DNA of 64,000 nucleotides from Batillaria attramentaria (lineage: Eukaryota; Mollusca; Gastropoda; Batillariidae). The notes beneath the pieces are model-generated. The model did no database searches. It was given only the letters and a program-made list of their open reading frames with translations, and was not told the origin of the DNA. The stretch is from NCBI GenBank assembly GCA_018292915.2, contig JACVVK020000215.1, positions 423,501-487,500 on the forward strand. Reading direction: 5' to 3'. Below, piece by piece: positions 34,980-47,246 of the stretch. How positions within the stretch are numbered: position 1 is the first letter of the stretch; each line of letters opens with the position of its first letter. A program made the position numbers and the translations under genes.

Positions 34980-35810
34980 CATTTGAGAAAAACCATGCTA
35001 AAGTGACTGGAAACTATTTTGAGCCAGGCTCTGTATTGTACAATTTTATGCTGTTATTTCTTGGGGTGGGGAGGGGGGGGGAGGATTTCAGGGGGAACAT
35101 TTGGAACATTTCCAAAAGTTTGTGTTTCAAAATTTGTATATCAAAATTTGTTTCTCAAAACTTGTATTAAACTGCTTATTTCAGAATTCATGTTCCAATA
35201 TTGATTTTTCAAAATTAAAAATTTAGGATGCTTTCCTTGTCACTTTAGCCTGTATTTTTGTTGTTGTCACTAATAACAGACATTTCTGCATCAAAAAACA
35301 CAGCTCATCCGTTTAGTACTTTTTTTTCACCTTGTTGAATCACTATCTTCTTTTCACTTGTCTGAACGCATGATATTGCTGCATACATGTACAACATTTT
35401 CTCACTGCTTCTTGTGCTTGTCAGTAATGACAACAAACTAATAATCATGTAGTATAACTCCCTTTTCTCCTCTTCCTTCTCCTCGTACTGCTCCAGTTTG
35501 CTTGTGCGACATTAAGCCACAAATAAACAACTGAACTGTAATACTACAGAATTACTAATTATTTAGACATATATACATATTGCATATACATGTACATTTA
35601 TTCTTGATATGATTAATATCACTAACGTTTACTAATAAACTTACTCTCTAACATTCTAACAATAGTTGTCTGGAGGAATTCCTCATAGTTAATTCACTGT
35701 CATCTTGTCGTCTGTGGCCAATGATTGTGTGATAGGGGTAGTAGGGGGTGGGGGGGGGATTCTAGTATTACCAGGTCACATTTGAAATACCACCAGAAAC
35801 ACCAACAGGC

Positions 35811-35854
<44 letters not shown>

Positions 35855-36320
35855 GTGCATGTGTGCGTGCGCCTGCTTAAGAGAGAATAGATGTGCATGC
35901 ATACAAAATTAAAATGGCCCTAACGCTAACACCCCCCCCCCCCCTTCTTTCATTAAGGAGTTTTCTTCTATAGCACAAGATTATTTTTCCACTTCAGATT
36001 AATAATTTGATCTTGGAAAAAGTAGCTGGAACTAGTCATTTGGCTCTCGTTTCCCTCCGTGTCTTTGTTTCCGAAGCAGATTTTTGTTGTAGTTGTTGTT
36101 GTTTTTGGTCATACTTAGAAGGAAATCTTGCTAAATCCTTCAGAGATCAAAAAAGATTTCATTTCAGAAAAAAAGGAAACTTTGAATGAAACAAAAATAA
36201 GATGTGATTTTAGGAAGCTCCTTTAAACATAGGTTGCTAACCTAAACCTGGTGTTTCTGGTGCCGTGTATTTCCAATGTGTTTCTGGTAATAGTAGGATC
36301 CATGGGTGTATTGTGTTGAG
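34980..36320. other. Non-coding stretch
   Basis: No gene is recognised. Contents are a short run of TTTGTGTTTCAAAA/TTTGTATATCAAAA units at 35115-35215, a (GT)n tract at about 35815-35850 and a poly-C run near 35931-35944. Confidence 0.55.
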
Positions 36321-36327
36321 GCCAGAT

Positions 36328-36593
36328 TAAAACATAGGTGTGTTTTGGGTATCCTGGTGTTTTTTTCTTTCTTTATTTAGTTCTTTGTTTATGTTCATTT
36401 CATAGATTTCTTTCTTTTTTATTTATTTGTTTCTTATTTATTTGTGTTTTTTTTAATTTTTTATTTTATTATTATTTTTTATTTCTTAATTATTGTTTGT
36501 TTATTTAGTTATTTATTGTTTATTTATTTATTTTCCATTTATTTATTTATTTATTTGGGATGGGGTGTCAGGATACCCCGAACCTATGTTTTA
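36328..36593. mobile_element. Foldback element with 25-bp inverted ends
   Basis: TAAAACATAGGTGTGTTTTG and GGTATCCTG at the left are mirrored by CAGGATACCCCGAACCTATG and TTTTA at the right (36569-36593). The loop between them is T-rich with many TTTA units. Non-coding. Confidence 0.6.
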
Positions 36594-36599
36594 CTTTGA

Positions 36600-37500
36600 C
36601 CTTTGTTTATTCGTCATTCCTCCTGTCAGGGCTCCCAAACCTCTTTGAAACTGCAGAAATCATCAAAATTTAATTTCAATCATCAAAATTTAATTTTAAT
36701 CATCAAAATTTAATCATCTTGGGTTTCTTTATTTATTTTTTAATTTTTAATTTTTTGGTCCTTTTTCCAAGAATGTTTTCTTTTCTTGAAACTGTAGAAA
36801 ATTTATTGTAATTTCTTTTTCTTTTTTTTTCCTTGCATCAACTTTCTTTTGCCATTTGGTTTCTAAAGACTTCTTTGAATTTTCCTGGAAAATGCTTTTG
36901 TGATTTTGAGCCCTGATAGTTGTCTTTTCTCACCTCTTTCCCTCTGTTTTCCCTCCTTTTTGTGTTTCTCAATCCTTTCTCTTCATAGTTTCCTTGCTGT
37001 CAGCTTCTCTTTTACTTCCAGATTGTAATCAAGCAGGTGTGTTCTGAAGATACTTGTACGAATAACGTTTTTTCTCGAGATAGCGGTAACAACAAAATAA
37101 TCAACTGTTTCATCTTTCTTTGGTGAATCTTCCTAAGATAATTTACATTGGGCATGCCAGGCTACAAACACCACTTGGCTTTAAACGTTGTGTTGCTGAA
37201 CATCATTTGTCTTGTGTTTGCCCAGTCAGACAAAATTTAATTCAGTCGAAGATGTTGAACTCATATGATGTCGGTGGTCATCGTAGACTTATACACGCTT
37301 TGAAATCATCTCAGCTTTGCAATAGAATTGAAAAAATCTGCGTTTAAATTGCAAAATTTCTTATTTATCCAGAGAAAAGTAGGTTCTGAAATCAGTTAAT
37401 GGATTTTTCTGATGCATTTAACTTTTAAGGCAACCAGATCCTGGGAGCCATATGTGAGTTCGTACAGGTACTGCTTGCTTGTTTACATTCTTCTTTTATG
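36600..37500. other. Non-coding stretch
   Basis: T-rich sequence with an ATCAAAATTTAAT motif three times at 36661-36715. No gene recognised. Confidence 0.55.
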
Positions 37501-37722
37501 CTATCTCGTGTTTCATGTTGTGTTATTTGTCTGGAGGGGGTAGAGGTAGTCGTCTATGTGTTAACGTACCAGCGCGCCTTTTATGTCTAGGGGACGTAGG
37601 CGTGTGCATGTGTGTGAGAGAGTGGATGCATGTGTGACTGACTGACTGACTGACCTGAACAACATTGTGTGCATGTGACCAACTGACCGACGTCCTACAA
37701 GAGACTAGGAGAGGATGTGTGT

Positions 37723-37770
37723 CACCAGGGATCTTGATTACCATCTATAGTGGTACCAAGATCCCTGGTG
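37723..37770. other. Strong 48-nt hairpin
   Basis: CACCAGGGATCTTG at 37723-37736 pairs perfectly with CAAGATCCCTGGTG at 37757-37770. Inside, TACCA pairs with TGGTA across a seven-base loop (TCTATAG), with a small AT/C bulge between the stems. Nothing else in the neighbourhood explains it. It could be a small-RNA precursor, a foldback tip or a regulatory RNA. Confidence 0.6.
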
Positions 37771-37998
37771 TGGCCTACTAAATGACTTCAGACAAGATAC
37801 AGTGAGTGTGGATGCATGTGTGACCAATTGACAACTTCAGACCGGAGGAGGGTGAGAGTCTGCAAGTGTGAGAGATTGCGTGTGTGCCTGTGACCAACTG
37901 ACCATGACCAGAAACAGGGAGAAAGTGCCTGTGTGTGAGACAGACTGACTGACTGACGAGATGGAGACTGAGAGAGAGGTGTGTGCCTGAGAGAGAGG

Positions 37999-38001
<3 letters not shown>

Positions 38002-38057
<56 letters not shown>
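38002..38057. repeat. (GT)n microsatellite in a GTGTGAGA/GACTGACT-rich region
   Basis: About 28 GT units. The surrounding 37620-37980 has repeated GACTGACTGACTGAC and TGTGACCAACTGACC phrases, a degenerate minisatellite. Confidence 0.9.
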
Positions 38058-38058
<1 letters not shown>

Positions 38059-38099
38059 AAGCGTGTGCGAATGTGTGTGCATGTGTGAGCACAGAGATC

Positions 38100-40330
38100 A
38101 AACAGAGAAAGGAAGCGAAACACTTGCAGTAGTGAGAAGTGATTTGTTTCAGTAATTGTAAATGCCTGCTTTAATAATCTTTCAGAAGAGGTCATCGTCT
38201 TAGTCCTCCTTGTTTCAATTTTGCATTCGGGCGTTTTGAATCAGCGGAAATTAATTTCGCATTTGAAGTAACAGCGTATTCCTTGAAGTACAAAACCCTG
38301 AATTTCCAAATTTGGAAAGGTCGGTCTGGAGTCAGTCTCCTTGAATATTTTGTTCGGAACCACACTGCTTAATCAAAACACCTCTTTATTCATATTGAAG
38401 TTGGAGTCACTGGAAATTTAAAAACTGATCAGGTTCCTGTTGTAGACGAGGATGTATACAGCTGTAAGAGCCCTGCTTCCCATCTCTCTATATGTCTCTG
38501 CTCAGTGTGAGTGAGAGGGAGAGAGAGAGGAGTGTGAGTGTTGGTGAGAGAGGGCTTTTGTATTGTTTTGTTTTCTAGTAGTTTTCATTTTATTTTCTTA
38601 TTAAGTTTTTTCTTATGGGGAATATGGTGGATGGATGGGTGGGGGGATGGGTGGGTAGTGTGTATGTAGCATTTCTAGTGGGTGGGTAATTGTGGGAGGT
38701 TTGTGTTTAGATGGGTGGGGAGGCAGGGATAGATTTGTTTTATATTTATATGTTTTTTTCGTTATTATTTTTTTGCTGCATCTTTAAACCTACAAACAGA
38801 TCGCTGAAACATTGCTTGCAATTGTGACCGAGCATGAGAAAGCCAAGCTGAAGGTGCTTGTAACTGTTTTCATGCACTATAGCCAGGTTTTCCCATTCTC
38901 GGTCGCAATTAGTTGGTCACCAGCCGTTGCCAGTTTGCAGTCAGGGATAAGTTTTTTTTTTTAAAGTTGCTGAAAAAAAATCTAAAACTTCATAATTGCA
39001 ATGAAGTTTCTAAGGCCCAGCATCTGTTTTGTCTGAATCTTATTTGAATTCAGCGTTTCATTCTGGTATACTGGTATTTGATTGTTTGGCTTTTGAAAGT
39101 GCTGGGTCCCTCCTTTTGGAACATAGGCCTTTAAATAAATCAGTCCAACTCCAGACTTCCTGACATGGCATGACTGGCAGCTTTTGCCTGGTGGGAAAGA
39201 GTGGTGGGACATCCCTTTTTCCTTTCCCATTTTTTTTTAAAACTTAATGCTCTCTCTCTCTCTCTCTCTCTTCCCCTACCCCCCCCCTCTCTCTAACTCC
39301 CTCTCTCTCAACCCTACCCTCCCTATCCCCATCCATATGCCATCCCTCTCCACCCTGCCCCATTTCCCTTCCCTTCCCCCATACCTGCTCCAGTTTCCCT
39401 CATTCCCCTCCCCTGTATCCAGATCATCCTTTCACCTGAGAGGGGCAGTTCTGACCTGCAAGGGGTGCTTTGGACATTTCAGGTTGGTACTCACTGGATT
39501 AACATCACAGTTTATTTATTTAATGTATAATACTTTTGCATTATTAGCCCAATTTAAATTCATGATTATGACAGAGATGTATCTTAAATTGTTCACTCAG
39601 CAATTAAGAACTGAAGTTAGCAGACTGTGTTATGACCATTTCATTAGTTTATTTTCCCATTTTAGAAATTCAGATGCATGTACTGACTGTGTGTTTTTTT
39701 GTTTGTTTGCTTGTTTGTTTGTTTGTTTCAGGGGTGTACACACCATTGCTGACTGCTCTAGTATTTCCATTGTACAGTATGTAGTCATCTTGGGAAACTA
39801 AATTCATAAACATTACCTGAAATATTTGGGAAGGGATTTCAGGTAAATTAGAATGCCTTTGAAAGATTGCATCAAAGAAACTATATGAAAAAAATTTGCA
39901 AGCGATGATATACACTTTAAAAAAAAAAGGTTTTGATGTTTTACTTTGATTACAGCTTGGATGCAATAACTAACACAATTTGTGTTTTCTCTGGATGTGA
40001 GTTTCAGACAATCTGTGCTGGCAAGCTCCCCTGCACTGTGGCAAGATCTTGTACTTTGGACTGGAGGATACAGGACTAGCTGAGCAATATCACCTTTAAG
40101 TAGTACAGATAACAATGAATGTCAGAACTCCGAAAAAGCCCATCCGGTGTAGAACTCCGAAAAGCCTATCTTCTGTGAAAGAGTGGTTAGTCCCAGATGT
40201 TTACATTGCAGAAAGTTAAAGTAGTTTATTTCCTGGCCACTGTAACTTACGCCATATAAACATATAAACTGTACAAGTGTACAATTTCAGTAAGTGTGTG
40301 ACTGATACTGATTGGTTTTGTGTCTTGTCA
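38100..40330. other. Non-coding stretch
   Basis: No gene is recognised. A CT-rich pyrimidine tract lies at 39248-39420. A short duplication GAACTCCGAAAA(A)GCC with CATCCGGTGTA between copies lies at 40127-40165. Confidence 0.5.
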
Positions 40331-40740
40331 CAGCCGCTGACAGCCCAGCAGAGGACTATAATATTCATCAGAGCTACAGGCTTCACCATCTAGTGCTCAG
40401 CAAAGAAGAGGAAGAATCTCCAGATATGGACTGATGGTGTTGGAGCAAGGACGTGTAACACCAAGCAGAAAAGGATGCAACATTCCAGTAAACTTCACCG
40501 TACACCAAAAGAGAGAGAGAGAGAGAGAGCAGGGTTTTTGCTGCAGTTGTGAGTTTGATTTCTTGATTTCCCTTTCATATCACATCAGTTCTTATCATGA
40601 TTGTGTGACTTCAGTAATCTGTTGTAATTTATAATGGTTTGGTTTTAATTGGTTAAGGCATTTATTACTTGTCAAAATAATTAGCATTGCTAACTGCTGT
40701 TAACTTTAACTTGAAATAAAACCATTGTTACAGATTTCCC

Positions 40741-41230
40741 TGGAGTGACCAGCAAAGAAGACAGTCACATGCCACCCTCAGGTCTCTCACTCATCTTTGG
40801 AACTACAACACGCCAGTCTGGACTCAAGCCTACACTGATGGGTGCTTTGATGCAGCAATCGAGACCAGAGGAAACAGAATTCTCATCTGCCATCCAGATG
40901 GCGGCACCACTTCAAACTCCCGGCATACTGTGTGGCTGTCAACCAACTACATGGCTGAACTCACCATTGTCCATGAGTGCTAGAGTATGCCTTGGCATCG
41001 ACCTGCACAGCAGCGAACTCCAACACTGAGAAAACAAACAAGATCCAGCACCAAGCAATGAAAATGATACATCCATCTCTGCACTGGATACTGGCCAGAG
41101 GACACTACACTGAGGAAAAAACTCTACAGAGACCTGGCAGCCCTGCAGAGGACTATAACATTCATCAGAGCTACAGGCGTCACCATCTAGCATTCAACAT
41201 AGAAGAAGAATCACCAGATATGTACTGACC
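40741..41230 (+). pseudogene. Retrotransposon RNase H / RT C-terminal remnant, unit 1
   Basis: Across frames one can read a YTDGCFDAAIETRGN-like segment and HPDGGTTS and NYMAELTIVHE, the pattern of the RNase H domain (TDG...AEL) of some non-LTR elements. It is followed abruptly by a TNKIQ.QAMKM-like RT C-terminal segment and a DLAALQRT.TFIRATGVT-like C-terminal end. Stops and shifts interrupt it. The domain order (RNase H before RT end) is the reverse of an intact element. Confidence 0.6.
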
Positions 41231-41596
41231 GTGTTGGAGCAAGGACGTGTAACACCAAGCAGAAAAGGATGCAACATTCCAGTAAACTCCACTACGCACC
41301 AAGTGGGAGAGACAGCATAGTGTTTGGTGCAGTTGTGAGTTTGATTTGTCGATTTTCCTTTCATATTACATCAGTTTTTATCATGATTGTGTGACTTCAG
41401 TTGTTTGTTGTAATCTGTAATGGTTTGGTTTGAATTGGCTAAAGCATAACTTGTCAAAATAATTGACATTGTATGCGTGAGTAAAAAGCGCATTGAATGC
41501 TTTTCTAAGCAGAACTCCGTGCTGTACAAGTGTAATTTATTATTATTACATTGCTAATTGCAATTAACTTTAACTTGTAATAAAACCTTTGTTACA

Positions 41597-42890
41597 GATT
41601 TCCCTGGAGTGACCAGCAATGAAGACCAGTTGCAAGCCACCCTCAGTTCTCTCACACTTGATTGGAACTACAGCAGTCTGGACTGATGGGTGCTTTCAGC
41701 AGCAATCGAGAACAGAGGAAATGGAATTCTCATCTGCCATCCAGATGGCCACACCACATCAAACCCTCTGCATGCTGGATGGCTGTCAACAAACTACTTG
41801 GCTGAACTCACCACTGTCCATGAATTTGCCAGGCTCATCAGTGCAGAATCCTCTCTACAGTCACCCAGAGAGCAACAAGGCCAGCCAGTCATCTTATTGT
41901 TTACACACGCACGTAACAAACCATCAGAACAACGCTGTCGACCAAGCCTAAGATTTCCAAGGCTGTTGTGCTCATTTGCTTCTGCTCAGGTACAGAAAAA
42001 ATCATTGTCTGCACCAGATTGTCGTACACAGTGTCACAAATAGTAACAACCAAACCTTATGGCTGAGGACAAGATCTGGAAAAACATTCATCTCCAGATA
42101 TAAAAAAAGCTGTACGTTTGAAGAATCCGCCCAGCGCTAGAGTATGGCATAGCATCGACCTGCACAGCATCAAAGTCCAAGACTGAAAAAACCGACGTGA
42201 TCCAGAATCAAGCAATGAAAATGATGACAGGATCCAATGCGAAGCACACCCATCTCTGCACTGGAAACCACCAGTCACCAGATGACAGGCGCGACATCAA
42301 AGTGCTGACCCAGGCTGCAAAGCACAGTTGAATGAACAAACCAACAAAAGGAAGACTCAAAAGACCAAGCAGGATCTTGGAGAGGAGAGAGCTAGATCTA
42401 CTCGACCACATGCCTGAACCGATCCAGACACACTGCTGCCCCCTCCTGGAAAAAAAATAAAACCATGAATTTCCCAGCCGTCTGCACGGAAATCTCAGGA
42501 GTCAGAAACAAAATCATCAAGACCCTTACAGCAAGAAAATGCACCAGCAACACTCAGACTTCAATCGCTCTGACAGCTACTACCATCTGAACAGAACCAA
42601 GCAAGTCATCGTGTTCGGACTAGGAACTAGACACAACAAGATGAATGCTCACCTGTTCAATAAACTCAAAATTGACCAGACAGACAGATGCCCCTGCGAT
42701 ATTGCCCCCATGACCAGTCAACACTGTTTCAAAAACTACCTGCTCCATGACGTAGCCAGGAGAGTAGCTTGACCAGAAGAGTAGCATGGCCAGAGGACAC
42801 TTCACTGATGGAAAAACTCTAGGGAGACCTGGCAGCCCTGCAGAGGACAATAACATTCATCAGAGCTACAGGCGTCACCATCTAGCGTTC
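41597..42890 (+). pseudogene. Retrotransposon RNase H / RT C-terminal remnant, unit 2 (most complete)
   Basis: The parts in order are: RNase H-like text (WTDGCF, NGILICHPDGHTTSNP, NYLAELTTVHEFA); an RT C-terminal segment (LEYGIASTCTA, VIQNQAMKMMTG, DDRRDIKVLTQAAK); a TKQVIVFGLGTRHNKMNAHL segment ending with CPCDIAPMTSQHC, the zinc-binding tail seen after RNase H in such elements; and QRTITFIRATGV. The element probably belonged to a Jockey/I-group non-LTR family. Several stops and frameshifts make it non-functional. Confidence 0.65.
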
Positions 42891-43214
42891 AACGAATTAG
42901 AAGAAGAATTGGCAGATATGGACTGAATGTGTTGGAGCAAGTACATGTAACACCAAGCAGAAAAGGATGCAACATTCCAGTAAACTCCACTACGCACCAA
43001 GTGGGAGAGGCAACAGGTTGTTTGGTGCAGTTGTGAGTTGGACTTGTCGATTTCCCTTTCATAGCACATCAGCTTTCGTCATGATTGTGTGACTTCTGTA
43101 GTTTGTTGTAATCTGTAATGGTTTGGTTTAATTGGCTAAAGCATATACTACTTGTCAAAATAATTGACACTGGTAATTGCAATTAACTTTAACTTGAAAT
43201 AAAACCTTTGTTAC

Positions 43215-44480
43215 AGATTTCCCTGGAGTGACCACCAAGGAATACCGGTCACAAGCCACCCTCACGTCTCTCACACTTGATTGGAACTACAACTTGCCAG
43301 TCTGGCCACATGCCCACACTGACATGTGCTTTGATGCAGCAGTCGAGAACAGAGGAGTGGAATTCTCATCTGCCATCCAGATGGCCGCACCACATCAAAC
43401 CCTCTGCATACTGGATGGCTGTCAACAAACTACATGGGTGAATTGACTGTCCATGAATTTGCCAAGCTCATCAGTGCAGAATCTCCCCTGCCCTCACACG
43501 TCGACTTCCTCACTGACTGCAAGCAGATCCGTCGTTTTAAAGCCTGCAGTAACCCAGAGAGCAACAAGGCCAGTCAGTCACCTTATTGTTTACACACCCA
43601 CATAACAAACCATCAGGACAACGCTGTCGACCAAGCCTAAGATTTCCAAGGCCGTTGTGCTCATTTGCCTTCTGTTCAGCTAAAAAAAAAAACAAAAAAA
43701 AAAACATTGTCTGCACCAGATTGTCGTACACAGTGTCACAAACAGTAACAACCAAACCTTATGACAGAGGACAAGATCTGGAAAAAGGCGACATTTCATC
43801 TCCAGATATAAAAACCAACAAGATCCAGAACCAAGCAATGAGAATGATGACAGGAGCCATTCGAAGCACACCCATCTCTGCACTGGAAACCACCAGTCAC
43901 TATATGACAGGTGCAACATCAGAGTGCTGACCCAGGCTGCAAAGCAAAGTCGAATGACAAACCAAGAAAAGGAAAACTCAAAAGATAAAGCTTTATATAT
44001 CAAAGCAGGATCCTGGAGATGATCGCGAGAGACCCAGAACTACTCGACCACATGCTTGAACCCATCCAGACTCACACTGCTGCCCTCTCCCGGAAAAAAA
44101 CCATGAATTTCCCAGCCATCTGCATGGAGTCGGAAACAAAATCATCAAGTCCTTTGCAACAAGGGAAATGACACCAGCAGCACCCAGACGTCAATCCATC
44201 TGACAGCTACCATCTTCTGAACAGAACCAGGCAAGTCGTCATGTGCTCACCTGTTCAGTAAACTCAAAACTGGCCAGACAGACAGATGCCCCTGCGATAT
44301 TGTCCCCATGACCAGTCAACAGCTTCTCAAAAACTACCCGCTCCATGACGTAGCCAGGAGTGTAGCTTGACCAGAAGAGTAGCTTGGCCAGAGGACACTT
44401 CACTGACCTAAAAACTCTGTGGCGAACTGGCAGTCCTGCAGAGGACTATAACATTCATCAGACGTACAGGCGTCACCATC
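43215..44480 (+). pseudogene. Retrotransposon RNase H / RT C-terminal remnant, unit 3
   Basis: Same order as unit 2: RNase H-like text (HTDMCFDAAVENRG), VDFLTDCKQIRRFKA (the conserved Asp strand), then NKIQNQAMRMMTGAIRSTPI with SALETTSHY (RT C-terminus), and a shortened CPCDI.PMTSQ tail. It is disrupted by an A-rich run at 43681-43705 and several stops. Confidence 0.65.
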
Positions 44481-44763
44481 TGGTGTTCAGCGAATTAGAA
44501 GAAGAATCTCCAGACATGGACTGACTGTGTTGGAGCAAGTACATGTAACACCAAGCAGAAATGGATGCAACATTACATTTGACGTACTAATCACTTTGAT
44601 ACAATTCTTTCAAAGAAAGCAGCCCCATGAAAATTGAAGTGTTTTGCTGCTGCATGTACAGATCGAATTAATACCGGCGCAATATGTTTAACAGACAGGT
44701 CTGTGCGGCGAACGTTTTCTCACTATGTGTGGCTGCTGCGCGCGTGCGCACACAGGCACAGAC

Positions 44764-44767
<4 letters not shown>

Positions 44768-44820
<53 letters not shown>
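44768..44820. repeat. (CA)n microsatellite
   Basis: About 26 CA units following CAGGCACAGACACTG. Confidence 0.95.
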
Positions 44821-44822
<2 letters not shown>

Positions 44823-44970
44823 CACTACGAGTGTTTGTGGCTTGGAGGGAGTGGTATTTTGAATCTTACTCTCGGGCCCGGTTCTCACTCAACTCCAGAC
44901 AAGCACAGAGAGCCGACTGCTACCCGAAATGCAGCTGAACACGTAATGTTTCATATATGAAAAAGAAATC

Positions 44971-45385
44971 ATTGGCCACCTACCCTATTAGCGGAGGTGG
45001 ACTGTGTCGCCCGCAGTGGATTGATACACCTTTCTCACGCACTTAATTTGTGGAATGCGACAAGTTGCGATCCGCTCAGTAGCTTATGTTGAGAGGTTCT
45101 AGTAGCTGGCCTGCGTGTACATTGCTGGCAATAATTATGCTAAACGTAGCAGAGCATGATAGTGATATTTCGTAGATCAAAAAAAAAATATTGGCTACCT
45201 ACCGTTTTAGATAGGGTGGGCTGTGTCGTCCGCACAGTTGATGTACACACCTTTCTCACGAACTGAGTCCGTGGGAATGCGACGTTACGATACACCCCGT
45301 AGCTAATGTTGAGAGGTTCTAGTCATGGACCTACGTGTGCTGCACACAATAGTTATGCTAATCCTAGCGGGGCGTGACCTTCTTG
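44971..45385 (+). repeat. Two-copy tandem repeat, period 218 bp
   Basis: ATTGGCCACCTACC at 44971 and ATTGGCTACCTACC at 45189 start two copies. They share GTGGACTGTGTCGCCCGCA-type text, ACACCTTTCTCACG, GGAATGCGAC, TATGTTGAGAGGTTCTAGT (copy B AATGTTGAGAGGTTCTAGT) and an AATA.TTATGCTAA phrase. About 80% identity by eye. Function unknown. Confidence 0.8.
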
Positions 45386-46304
45386 CGTCCCAGTGTCATC
45401 GAGAGATGAGGTGACAACTATGTGATATCATAATGAGTATGTATTATAATTATAATGAGTATATATGCAGTTACAGCCTTTTTATATTCTTGGCCCTTAA
45501 AGACATTAACGCTACCATATTTATGCTCACCGGTCGTTCTGGGCTGTTTTCGTGGTATGTTATCATCACACCGATTAGACACGAACAGTGTTAGCGTCTC
45601 TAATGCTGGCACTGAGCCAACAGAAGCGTACTCGATGACGCGGCGAACACACTGAGCACTGGAGTATTGTAACAATTGTACAATTTGAACGTTCCACCGC
45701 TGGAGCAAAGTGTAAACAACATTGTATAGATATCGCATTAAGAGATGCACTAATCATCAAGATAGAGTATTTCGAGCGCACAGGCGCACTCCGAAACATA
45801 AGCTGGTTTAGAAAAGATGGAATTAATCCGTTTAACAGTTTGGGTAGTTATACAGGTTACCATCATCTCACTCGGAACCATCGTCATTGAATAGCAAGTA
45901 TAGAACAACACCTGAACAGAACATCGCTCACCGCTGGGGTCAACAGGGCTTTCCTTTTGCTCTGTTGAAATTTGGCTAATTATTGCCAATTACCGGATCC
46001 CGCTTGTGACAACACCACAGATATGTGAACCAAGGGATTCCTAAAGCGGTCGTGTATACCTGGATACTTTTTTGAAGCCGAAGCGACTTGTGTGAGATAT
46101 GTAAGCGTCTGTTTTGTGTTCTGTGCGAACCGGCTTGTGTTTACTGAAGTGTGACCGACGCCGGCCGGTAGTGGACACGGGTCGCACAGTGCAACAGTTA
46201 CGATCGGCTTGCTGTGACAACTAGCGATATGCTTTGACACACGTGTTACACACTGAAGTTGCCTAAGAATGTCAGCAACTTGGACCTGAAATACCTGAAA
46301 TACT

Positions 46305-47246
46305 ATGAGCACCGGTATCCAGCAGTATCTCCAACGCTTTAAGAGGAAAACATCATCTACATCCTCGAGTGACGCAAGTCCAGACAAGCCTGCGTCCAAA
46401 CCCACACCAAAAAAACATTGTGCAAGCGTGGCCAGCATTGGACACTTAATTCTGGAAGACGAGGGAGAAGAGGAGAAAACAGAGGAGAGCGAAGAGATGG
46501 GGACCAACACCCAAACTACACTAGAGGAAATCAGAAAGCAACTCTCCGAACTGCCTACAAAAACCGACCTTCAGACTCTCACAAACGCACTGATGGAGAA
46601 GATTGAGAAAATAGAGGGTAGACTGTTTGTACTTGAAAATGAGAAAGACACTCTGAAAACAGAAGTGGAGAGAGTGAAAAAAGAAAATGTGGAACTGAAG
46701 GAAACAGTGCAGCAGCTGAATCGGAATGTCGAAAAAAAATCCAATGACAATGAACAATACTCCAGGCGCTGGAATCTCCGCGTCTTTGGGGTAAAGGAGT
46801 CGCAGGGAGAGGACTGCGTGAAGAAGGTTCTGGAGATCTTCAACGACAAAGTGCAGGTTCCGACGGGTGCAGATGACGTACAGGTTGCACACCGAGTAGG
46901 GGCCACTCAACGGGACCGAAACACGGAAGGGGCGGCAGGAGGGGGGACAGGCGAAAGAGCTTCACAGAGACCAGGGAGGCCACGAGCGATCATCGTTCAG
47001 TTTGCAGGAAGGAAAGTCAGGGACAAAATTGTTAAAAACAGACGTGCCCTGAAAAACAGTGGAATAACAATCACTGAGGATCTGACATGGAAAAACTTCA
47101 AACTTCTAGAAGCAGCACAAAAACATTCAGCCACCACTGCTGCTTGGCCTTCCAACGGTAACATCATAGCCCAACTGAAAAACGGCAAAAAGGTCAGATT
47201 GGATATTGACTCAAACCTTGATATGCTTTTCGCCAGAAACATGTAA
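46305..47246 (+). CDS. L1-type LINE ORF1 protein (313 aa)
   Basis: The ATG follows an in-frame stop region and has the context CTATGA. The N-terminal 100 residues are polar and of low order. Residues about 65-150 form a Lys/Glu-rich coiled coil (EKIEKIEGRLFVLENEK, VKKENVELKETVQQLN). From about 150 comes SRRWNLRVFGVKE, the start of an RRM-like domain as in L1 ORF1p, with VAHRVG and RAIIVQFAGRKVRDKIVKN. The end (SGITITEDLTWKNF) resembles the C-terminal domain. ORF1 proteins bind the element's RNA and act as chaperones in retrotransposition. A Gly/Arg-rich insert near 207-225 is unusual. Confidence 0.85.
   Translation: MSTGIQQYLQRFKRKTSSTSSSDASPDKPASKPTPKKHCASVASIGHLILEDEGEEEKTEESEEMGTNTQTTLEEIRKQLSELPTKTDLQTLTNALMEKIEKIEGRLFVLENEKDTLKTEVERVKKENVELKETVQQLNRNVEKKSNDNEQYSRRWNLRVFGVKESQGEDCVKKVLEIFNDKVQVPTGADDVQVAHRVGATQRDRNTEGAAGGGTGERASQRPGRPRAIIVQFAGRKVRDKIVKNRRALKNSGITITEDLTWKNFKLLEAAQKHSATTAAWPSNGNIIAQLKNGKKVRLDIDSNLDMLFARNM

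Larger units (their letters stand above)
40335..44575 (+). repeat. Tandem array of decayed retrotransposon-derived units
   Basis: The phrase CTGCAGAGGACTATAACATT with CATCAGAGCTACAGGCGTCACCATCTAG marks unit ends at about 40345, 41142, 42838 and 44435. GTTACAGATTTCCCTGGAGTGACCA marks the start of the coding-derived part at 40735, 41597 and 43215. Between them the same 3'-UTR-like text recurs (GGTGCAGTTGTGAGTTTGAT ... TAATCTGTAATGGTTTGGTT). Unit lengths are about 0.8, 1.7 and 1.6 kb, so the first unit is shortened. All frames are broken. Confidence 0.8.
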
